From Pedinophyceae sp. YPF-701 (Eukaryota > Chlorophyta > Pedinophyceae), in NCBI GenBank assembly GCA_916048055.1, contig CAJZHL010000014.1:372001-436000 (forward strand): 64,000 bases of DNA. The letters are read 5' to 3'. Position 1 is the stretch's first letter. Every line of letters begins with the position of its first letter. A program made the translations under genes and the position numbers. Shown one piece after another: positions 55,989-64,000 of the stretch. The notes beneath the pieces were generated by a model, which saw nothing but the letters and a program-made list of their open reading frames with translations, had not been told where the DNA came from and searched no databases.

Positions 55989-57454
55989 GCGACGTGCAGG
56001 ACGGTCGATGTACATACGCGCGCGACGCCGGGAAGGAGCGCCACGCAGGCTCCCGCTACGGGGGCGGGCGCTCCGGGCTGGTGGCTGCAGGCGGGGGCCG
56101 CCAGACCGGCCCCCCCGGGCCTCGTCGCGCGCTGGGCTGTCCCCGGCAAGCACCTAGTTTCTTCTGCTCGCTCTCCAGGGCGACGCGCCTGCGCCAGTGT
56201 CGTGCGGCCAGACGCAGGCCTGCATTTTGCCCGCCTGCTCAACACACACGCACTTGCCGGGCGTGGCTCCGCGACACGGGCGCGCACCAGCGTCGATCGG
56301 AGAGCGAGACGGCGCGGCCCCCGGCGCCCCAACACCCGGCGTCGGGCACGCGCCCAGCTCGTCCACGGCACTCGGTGCAGCCGTCCGAGGTCGCAGCATC
56401 GTCGACAACCCCGCCCCCTCCCCTTTTGCTTCCTTCTCCCTCCCCGACCCTCAACGTGGTGCCCGCGTCATGTTCCCCCCCCCTCCCCGCCACTGTTCCC
56501 CTCCCCCCCCCTCATTCCCTGGATAATTTGGCAATGACGATCACGTCGCGTCGAGGTACCGTCCAGTGCTTCCGACAAAGCTATTTCCACTCCATCCACA
56601 TCTGCCCTGCGCCACCGGCAGCGTAGCCGGACCCTCGCGCCAGGCGCAGCGCTTCTGCTCCCGCGCAGCCAGGCACCATGGCTGCCCGCAGACAGTTTGA
56701 CACTCCGCCCCTCGGCACCCGCACCTCCACACAGCGGTGCGCTGCCACGCCACTGCCGCACAGCGCGCCAGGGCGGAAGGGAAGATCTGCTTGCATGAAG
56801 GCGGGCCGCGCAAACTCTGGCATGCCCGGGCGTGCTCGCCCCCATGCGCCGCGGCATGTGTCTCCAAGCTATCTACCGAAACACCCCTCCCTGGACTCTG
56901 CACATACGGGGACGGTCTCGGTGCGTTCCGATGCCTAGGCCGGCCCAGAGCTCCCCTCGCCCGCCCGCCCCTGCGCGTGGCTGTGCGCACAGGGGCGCTC
57001 CTGGGCCATACATTGGGGTGGCCGGGGCCACGCGAACGCGAACGCGAACTCAAGCAGAGCCGCTGGATCCCGATCGACGCGGCGCCCCGTCCCGCACGGG
57101 TCGTGCGCGCCCCCAGGCACGTGCCACCTGCACAAGCCCCTCCCTCGGCAGTGCTCGAGTGGAGCATGTGAGTCTGACAGATCGGGCCGCAAAGGACTGA
57201 CTCAGTCGGTGACACCCCACAACAAGGGTGGAAGGGCGCTGGTGGGACGCCACATCGCGTTTGTCACTGCATGTTCAATACATCGCCCACCTGCGCTGGG
57301 GCGGCGATGCGCTGGCGTCCTGAACAGCAACGTATGCCACAGGGCCCGACACGCCGAGACAGCCGCGAGCCGCAGGGTGCGCCGACAAGCAGCTCTCACA
57401 CGGCTCCGTGTGCCGCCCCGCGTGCCCCCAAAACACCCCCCGGGCGGTCCACGC
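55989..57454. other. 1.5 kb convergent spacer with C-rich tract
   Basis: Between the 3' ends of the ERF and IF-2 genes. At about 56405-56530 there is a strongly pyrimidine-rich plus strand with several C runs of 7-9. No gene is seen. Confidence 0.4.
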
Positions 57455-60400
57455 TCAGCTCGACGCGGCCTCGGCAATCTCCTTCTGCTTCTCCCGCGCG
57501 CTGTCCCGGTCGGCCACGCGCGCCTCGCTGGCCTCCTCGAGCGTCCGGCGCTTCCGCACCAGCTCGTAGCACTCGATGACGTCCCCCTCCTGGAAGTCCT
57601 TGAAGCCCTCCAACCCCACGCCGCACTCCGTCCCCGCCTCCACCTCGTCCACCAGCTCCGTGAAGCGCCGGATCGACAGCACCGCGGCCTTCTCGACCGC
57701 GTAGTTCTTCCGCCCGCGCTTGACCGCCGCGAACGCCCCCTTGCGCAGCGCGCCGTCCACCACCTCCACGCCCGCCACCTTGCCGGCCTTGCCGCCGCCG
57801 AAGACCGCCTTCACCTCGGCCTTCCCGATGTCCATGCGCTCCATCACGGGCGCGAGGTGGCCCTCCATCATCCCGCGCACGTCGTCGATCAGGTCGTAGA
57901 TGATGCGGTACGTCCGAATCTCCACGTTCTGCTGCTTGGCGCGCGACGTGACCGACTCGCTCGGGGTCACGTTGAACGCCACGACCAGGCCCTGCGACGC
58001 CGCCGCGAGGTCGATGTCCGACTCGGTCACCTCGCCCGCGCCCGCCAGCAGGTACCGCAGCGAGACGCGGTCCTGCGGGAGGTTGCCCAGCGCGCCCTTG
58101 ATGGCCTCGACCGTCCCGGACGCGTCCGCCTTCAGGATGATGTTGATCCGCTGCAGCATGTCGTCCACGTCGATGCCGTCCACGGACACCAGCGTCGACG
58201 CCGTCACCATCGACTCGCCCATCTGCGACGCGAGGCGCTCCGTGCGCTCCGTCGCGCCGGCCTCGCCCGCCGCGGACCGCGCCGCCGACTCGTCCTCGTA
58301 CACCTGGAACACCGTCCCCGCCGTCGGCACCGCGTTCAGCCCAAACATCTGCACCGCCGTCGACGGGCCCGCCTCCTCCACCGTCGCGCCGCGGTCGTTC
58401 ACCATCGCGCGCACGCGGCCGAACGCCGACCCGCACACCACCACGTCGCCGACCTTGAGCGTCCCGGCCTGCACCAGAATGCTCGCCGCCGCGCCCCGCT
58501 TCTGGTCCATCTGCGCCTCGATCACCGTCCCGCTGGCGTTGCGCTTGGGGTTCGCCACCAGCTCCTGCACCTCCGCGACGAGCAGGAGCGTCTCGAGGAG
58601 CTCCGTCACGCCCGTGCCCTTCTTCGCGGACACGGGGATGACGGGCACGTCCCCGCCCCACTCCTCGCACAGCAGGCCGACCTCCGCGAGGCCCGCCTTG
58701 GTGCGCTCGACGTCCGCGCCGTCCTTGTCGATCTTGTTCACGGCCACCACGATCGGGACGCCCGCGGCCTGCGCGTGGCTGATCGCCTCGGTCGTCTGCG
58801 GCTTGATGCCGTCGTCGGCCGCCACGATGACGATGGCGATGTCCGTGACCTTGGCACCGCGCGCGCGCATCGCGCTGAACGCCTCGTGGCCCGGCGTGTC
58901 CAGGAAGCAGATCTCCCCCGCGGAGTCGTTGTCCCCCTCCACCCGCACGTTGTACGCGCCAATGCTCTGCACAAACACACACACACAAATGCGTGAGGCT
59001 CCGCACACGGGCGCGCGCGCAGCCCCCCGCACGGCCGCCCTCGCCCGCTCCTCACCTGCGTGATCCCGCCGGCCTCGCCGTCCGCCACGCGCGACTTCCG
59101 GATGTAGTCCAGCAGCGACGTCTTCCCGTGGTCGACGTGGCCCATCACGGTGACCACGGGCGGGCGCGCGACGAGGTTCTCCAGGTCCTCCTCGGACAGG
59201 AACTCCACGTCCTTCTTCGCGGACGCCGCGCTGTCCTCCGCCTCCAGCACGATCGCGTCGAAGTCCTCCGCCACCTCGCAGCACAGCTCCCGGTCCAGGA
59301 CCTGGTTCACCTGCGCCATGATGCCCTTCATGAACAGCGACTTGACGATCTGCGCCGGCGTCACCGCCAGCTTCTCCGCCAGCTCCTCCACGGACATCCC
59401 CTTGTCCGACACCTCGATGATCTCCTGCTTCTCCGGCCGGTCCCCCTCCGCGGCCTCCTTCCGCTCCGCCTTGCGCTTCTCGCGCGCCGCGCGCTTCATC
59501 GCGGCCGTGACCTTCGCGGGGCCCTCGGCGCCCGCGGGCCGGTACCGCCCGCGCCCTCCCTGCCGCCGGGACGCGCCCGCCCACGGCTGCCGCGCGCCCG
59601 CCGCGCCCGCCCCGCCGCGCCCGCCGCTCGGGGCGCCCGCGCCGTGCTGTCGCCGTCGCCGGCCTTCGTCCGGCGGCCTCGCCGCCCGCGGCCGCCCGCC
59701 GGCGCCTCGCCCGGGCCGTCGGCGTTCGGCGGGGGCCCGCGCCCGCGCCCGCCGCCCTTCTTGTCGCCCCCGCTCCTGCTGCGCCGCGGCTTGCGAACCT
59801 TGTCGTCGTCGTCGCCCGTGGGCTTCGGCTTGCGCGCCCGCCCGCGACGCACCAGGTCCTCCGGAACCTGCTTCGGCCTGCGCGGCGCGGCACAAGGGGG
59901 AGCGTCGAGGCTTGAGACAGCGTGGCGCGGAGGGCCGGCGCACGGGTTCCAGCTGCTGTCCGCGCGCGTGTGGACGGAGGTGGCATCGCGGAGCGGGGTG
60001 CACATGTCGGGGGAGCGGCGTGCTGCGCAGGGCCGGGGCTGGGAGCGGTTGGGCGCCGGTGTCGGCGTGGAGCGGCGTGGCGGCCTGGAGACGCACCTGC
60101 TCTGCTTCTTCGGCCGCGAGGGCTTGACGTCTAGCGTGACATCGTCACCATCTGCCGCGGAAACGCACACGGAGCGCGCGGGCGCGCTGCAGCGGGCACA
60201 TGAGGGAAGCAGGGGTGAGATGGGCCGGGGCGCGGCGAGCGTGGCCGACGTGTCAGGGTGGCGCGTTCTATAGGCCAGAGAGGCGCCGACACGTCGCCTG
60301 GACGCGTGCGCGTGGATCGAGCGCGGTCTCCGCCCGGTGCATCGCTGCCGCAGAGGCGTGCGGCGCAGGATGGAGGGCGCCGATTGCGACGCCCTGAGCC

Positions 60401-60773
60401 ATCCCTGGCGAACGAAAGTCGCTTTGTTAGCGATCTCATGTATGTTTCCGGGTATGTGGGGCAAAGTTGAGGTCAGAGAGCCCGTCACCGGGCCGGTGCC
60501 GAGCTGGAGCTGCTGGCTCGGCAGCAGCAAGCGCCGGCACGCAGCACAGAAGCGAGCTTCCGGCCTACGGAGGCCGCGAGGTTCAGGAGACGGGAGTGAT
60601 GACGACAGAACGGGCCAGGGACGCCCGGTGCGTCCAGTGGCCGGGCGTGCGACGGCAAGATGAGTGTGCAGGATGGAGCCACGAGTGACTTCCGGCGACC
60701 ACGATCGGGCGCAGACCGGGGAGGGGGCGACGGCCGCCCGGGGTCGCACGTAGGCTAAATTGGGGCGCCTCAT
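57455..60773 (-). CDS. infB: Plastid-type translation initiation factor IF-2
   Basis: GTPase that brings initiator fMet-tRNA to the organellar small ribosomal subunit. The last exons are clear: 59646-59056 and 58966-57455 (CAG|GTGAGG ... TGTGCAG, phase 0). They hold the N2-type domain with [10 protein letters not shown] and [14 protein letters not shown], then G1 [18 protein letters not shown], domain II, and the C-terminal IF-2 domains to the stop. SEEDLENL before [16 protein letters not shown] resembles Arabidopsis FUG1. Upstream, exon 60773-60097 (phase 2) ends in an Ser/Ala/Arg-rich stretch like a transit peptide and joins exon 59877. Between 59877 and 59646 either a 206-nt intron (59852-59647) leaves a 25-nt micro-exon, or a frameshift is present. 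The start is a guess within a long open frame. Confidence 0.88.
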
Positions 60774-61696
60774 GGACGCATTTCCCACTTCGAACCCCGG
60801 GAAACGAGGCGGGGCCGGCTACGACGATGGGCCGGCTGCGAATGAGGCCGTCTGCCCGCGCAGGCGGCAGCTCCGCGCAAGGCAATGCCCGCAAGTCACG
60901 GGATATGATCTGCATCTTGACAGGGGACGCGCGCACCTGAGCTCGACTTTCGACAGCGGAGAAGGCCTAACGCTCCCAGCCTTGAGGCTCAGCGCTCCTG
61001 CTTGCGCGCGGGGGGGCACCCCGGGCACACGGGTGAGTGTGAAAGGAAGCATAATGTACACGCCTCGATCTGGCCGCGCACACCCGCTCCAATGCGCAAC
61101 GTGACCGAGAGCCACAGAGGCAGTTTGGGGCGCTGTATAAAACAACAGGCCCCCACGCACAGGGCGCCGTGGTGTGTTCGCGGGAAGCCATGACGGTGAC
61201 GTCCTGCATCGCCTCCGCCAGACGCGCACTCATTCTTTGAATATTCGTGCTTGATTCGTGCGCTGGAGTGCCCAGGAGGCTGTGAGGGAGTCATCGCTGC
61301 CGAGTGCATTCGAGCGGCACACAGCGCACTCGCTTGCCAATTGCGTCGATGCTTCTTATCGGGGTCATTCGAGGGGTATCTTCTTCGAGGCTCCAAACCC
61401 TCAGTACCTGGTGAGACTCGGCAAACCTATCCTGGACCTGGGTTCAGCGCTTGGGCGCGCCTCGCGGATGCGCTCCGTCGTTCAACGCCGCGGACGTCTT
61501 CGCTCTGCCTCTCAGAGACCGCGCGCTCGAGGAACAGCGCGGACGACTTCCCCGTGCGCGCTTCGCGGAGCAAGCTTCTGTGACTGATATGGCTCCTGTC
61601 GGCGCCAGGACGCGCCATCGCCCACGTCCTCACGGAACTCCACTCACTCTGTGTTCGAGACGTGCTCGCACGCGCAGGTCGCGCGCGTCGGCACGG
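60774..61696. promoter_or_regulatory. Divergent region between IF-2 and HAD phosphatase
   Basis: 923 bp, locally less GC-rich (around 61190-61400). Likely holds both promoters. No RNA gene or coding signal recognised. Confidence 0.35.
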
Positions 61697-62811
61697 ATGG
61701 CATCTAGCTCAGCCGCTCAGCGCAGCGGCGCCCCGCCCACCTTCCGGTGCATCCGCCCGCCGCCTACGGCCAACCACGCCGGCGACAAGCCCAAGCTCAG
61801 CGGCGTCGTCTTCGACATGTGCGCCACGCGACCCCCCCACACCGCACTTTCACACACACTGACCTCCCGCGAAGCTGTCTCATTGCGCAGCCCGCCCGCG
61901 ACCGCAGGGACGGCACGCTGACGGTGCCGGTGATAGACTTCGCGGAGATGCGTCGGCGCGTCGGCGTGGGTCCCACGGGCGACATCCTGGACATAATTGC
62001 CTCGTGGAGCCCCGCGGAGCAGGAGCGGGCGCGGCGGGTGCTGGCGGAGGTGGAGGACGAGGCGATGGAGCGGATGAAGGTCATGCCGGGGGTGCCGCGG
62101 GTGTGCGAGCTGCTGGACAGGGCGAAGGTCCCGCGGGGCCTCGTGACCCGCAACGTGATTCGCAGCGTCAACCACTTCCACGACAACCACCTGGAGCACC
62201 CGGTGAGAGACGCGCAGAGCGGGCGCTCCCGGCGTCGCCCCTCGCGTCGGCTCGGCCGAACCTGCCTCTGCTCCTGCCGCCGACAACGTGGAACGGTTGC
62301 CGACAACTGCCTGGTGTTCTCTGCGCTTCCGTGCGTGCGGCCGGTGACGCTGACGGAAGGCGCGGTGCCGTGCTCGCTGCAGCCGTTCTCGCCAGCGTTC
62401 GGGCGCGAGTGCGGGCTGCCGTACAAGCCCGACCCTGGGGCGCTGCTGCACGTGTGCGGGATCTGGGGAGTGGACCCGCGCTTCGCTGCCATGGTCGGGG
62501 ACAGCGCCAAGGACGACATCGTCGCGGGGAACCGCGCCGGGATGACGACGATCCTCCTCGACACGCACGGCCGGTGCGCCCCACAACCGGCGCACCGCGT
62601 TGATCATCATGATGCATCGGCCATACGCTCCCGCGCTCGCTCCGGTGCGACCGCGTGCTCCGTGAGCCCCACACCTCCGCGCAGGTACGATCCAGACAAC
62701 ATGCCGGACCCCGAGCAGGTCCCCACGTACTATGTTACCACCATGGACGCCGTCGGAGACGTGTTCGAATCGGACTTCGACTTGTGCGCGCCCGAAGTCC
62801 GGCCAACCTGA
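61697..62811 (+). CDS. HAD-superfamily hydrolase (phosphatase-like)
   Basis: Four exons: 61697-61818, 61908-62202, 62383-62573, 62685-62811; phases 2, 0 and 2 match; 244 residues. The catalytic motif GVVFDMDGTLT, with both Asp residues, is created by joining exons 1 and 2. GLVTRNV is motif II (Thr), YKPDPGALLH holds the motif III Lys, and MVGDSAKDDIVAGNRAGM is motif IV. A helical cap lies between motifs I and II (PTGDILDIIASWSP). It resembles a conserved plant HAD hydrolase family whose substrate is not known to me. The first 25 residues are Ser/Ala/Pro/Arg-rich and could be a short targeting sequence. Confidence 0.92.
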
Positions 62812-62894
62812 CCTGACCGCCTGCACTCTCAGCCTCGCATGCGCCGCGCATCCGCGCGCCCCTGTGACGTCAGACTCGGCCAGACACCCCCCGG

Positions 62895-64000
62895 TTACAT
62901 GCGGCGGGCGCCACCGGCGCAGCGCAGCCCCTGCGCCGCCAGCGCGACCACGGGCCGCACCACGCGCCCGGCTCTGCCCCCCGCCATGCCCGCGAGGACC
63001 CCCACCGACCGCGCCCGTCGCGCCCACCGTGCCTCCCTCGGCACACCTGGAGGCACCCCCGGCACCCGTCTCCGCCGCTCCCCGCACGTCCCCGGTGCAG
63101 GCACGTGCGCCAACCGTGTCGTCAGCCCGCGCCACCGCCCCTGAGAGCCGCTGCTCCACCCAGAGCCCCCCACGCCACCCGCGCCTCCCTCCCCGGCGGC
63201 CTTGGTCCCTCGGCGCTTGGGCGGCACCGCCGCCGGCTCCTCCCAGATGTCCGCGGGGACGTTGTACAGCGGGTCCACGGGCGGCATCTCGAGCGTTCCG
63301 CCGTCGGGGTCGCGCACGCCCTCCCAGTCGCGCCCGTCCATCGCGACGTTCGACAGCGCGTCCGCGACGCCATTCTGTGCGCGAGGAATGTGCTCGATCG
63401 TGAACTCCGGAAACGCACCGCCCTTCTTGTAGTCGTCCTCGAGGCCTGCAAGTCAAGCGCGCACGGCACAACATTCAACGCAAAGCACAACATCCAACCC
63501 CCCCCCCCTCTTCAGTGCGTCTGCCACGTGGGATGCAGGCCCCACGGGGCTGGAGCGGCGGGCACCGCACCGTCCTGGCCACCCGTGCCGCCCGTGACGA
63601 TGCGTTCGACGGCGAGTTTCATCGCCAGGAGGTGTTTCGCGCTGACTTTGTACTCGTTGCGAACCTGGCGGACCACGAGGTCAGAGTCCCCCTGCACGAG
63701 AAGCGGCTTGGACCCCACGAGCGCGGCGGCCATGCGGAGGCCCGCGAGGAGGCCGAGCCACTCCGCCTCGTTGTTGGTGCGAGTGCCAGGGAGGCGGTGG
63801 CACGCCTGGGCAATGATCCTGCCCGTGGGCTCGCGCAGGACCGCGCCGGACCCGGCGACGCCTGGGTTGCCGCGGGCGCCCCCGTCGAAGTGAAGGACGT
63901 ACCCTGTCGCGTTGCGCGGGGCTGCGGACACCGGTGGCGGGCGATGTGATGCTGTGAGCCCCTTCGGTGCGCCATCTCGTTGCGTACGGTGCGCTTCTTC
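62895..64000 (-). CDS. RNase H-fold protein (5' partial at window edge)
   Basis: Exons 64000(edge)-63571 and 63445-62895, joined GGACG|GTGCGG ... TTGCAG in phase 1. The RNase H catalytic acidic residues are visible: Asp in LHFDGGARGNPG, Glu in NNEAEW, Asp in VQGDSDLVVRQV, and Asp in NGVADAL after HIPRAQ. The pattern is that of plant/archaeal-type RNase HI-like domains, which cut RNA in RNA-DNA hybrids. The frame remains open to the right edge, so an N-terminal part is missing. The C-terminal extension (PPVDPLYNVPADIWEEP, then Gly/Arg-rich) is not typical. No reverse transcriptase or integrase is seen next to it, so a host gene is more likely than a retroelement. Confidence 0.82.

Noticed and set aside
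57396-59006. 536-residue minus-strand frame in the IF-2 region
   Set aside because: Frame-shifted shadow of the IF-2 exon, Gly/Arg-rich; the true frame shows all GTPase motifs.
57455-60773. IF-2 as bacterial contamination
   Set aside because: The gene has spliceosomal-type introns with the same donor and acceptor pattern as its neighbours and closest motifs to plastid IF-2.
62895-64000. RNase H as part of a retrotransposon
   Set aside because: No reverse transcriptase, integrase or LTR seen nearby, and the gene has an intron inside the RNase H domain.

Overview
The window is about 67% G+C nuclear DNA from what looks like a green alga (Viridiplantae). The case rests on the gene set. It includes an Artemis/SNM1 nuclease-DNA ligase fusion of the plant LIG6 type, a plastid-type translation initiation factor IF-2, an AP2/ERF DNA-binding domain, a plant-type prolyl 4-hydroxylase and a tRNA-His that closely resembles the plant nuclear one. 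Genes are split by short introns of about 70-500 nt with donors GTGCG or GTGAG and acceptors (C/G)CAG, close to Chlamydomonas-type splice sites. A CCDC24-like gene hints at, but does not prove, a flagellated lineage. I cannot name the species.

Left part, 1-17007: one giant gene, truncated at the left edge, encodes at least 5472 residues. It has four tandem copies of an unknown ~210-residue domain on near-identical exons, Thr/Pro-rich linkers, five lectin-like repeats, thrombospondin and EGF modules, one membrane span, and then a degenerate ABCG-type half transporter. Next, on the minus strand, come two secretory-pathway enzymes (prolyl 4-hydroxylase, sulfotransferase; 17445-20737) and a tandem pair of leucine-rich-repeat genes (21129-26376) made by a recent ~2.9 kb duplication.

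Middle, 27-35 kb: two diverged members of an unrecognised family (27011-28403 and 31997-32932) flank a tRNA-His gene at 30202. About 3.5 kb of GC-rich sequence between them has no gene I can support. A small ER-type membrane protein gene (33810-34818) follows.

Right part, 35.7-64 kb, is gene dense: a cap 2'-O-methyltransferase fused to a CDK7-like kinase, a GT-B glycosyltransferase, a CCDC24-like coiled-coil protein, an OTU1/YOD1 deubiquitinase, LIG6, a DUF1997 protein, an ERF transcription factor, plastid IF-2, an HAD phosphatase, and an RNase H gene that runs off the right edge.

Exon boundaries were placed by hand: each join was accepted only if it had splice-like ends and kept the reading phase. 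Starts of several genes (sulfotransferase, IF-2, the two unknown paralogues, DUF1997) remain uncertain. No RNA evidence, alignment or database search was available. Family names are from recognition of motifs.
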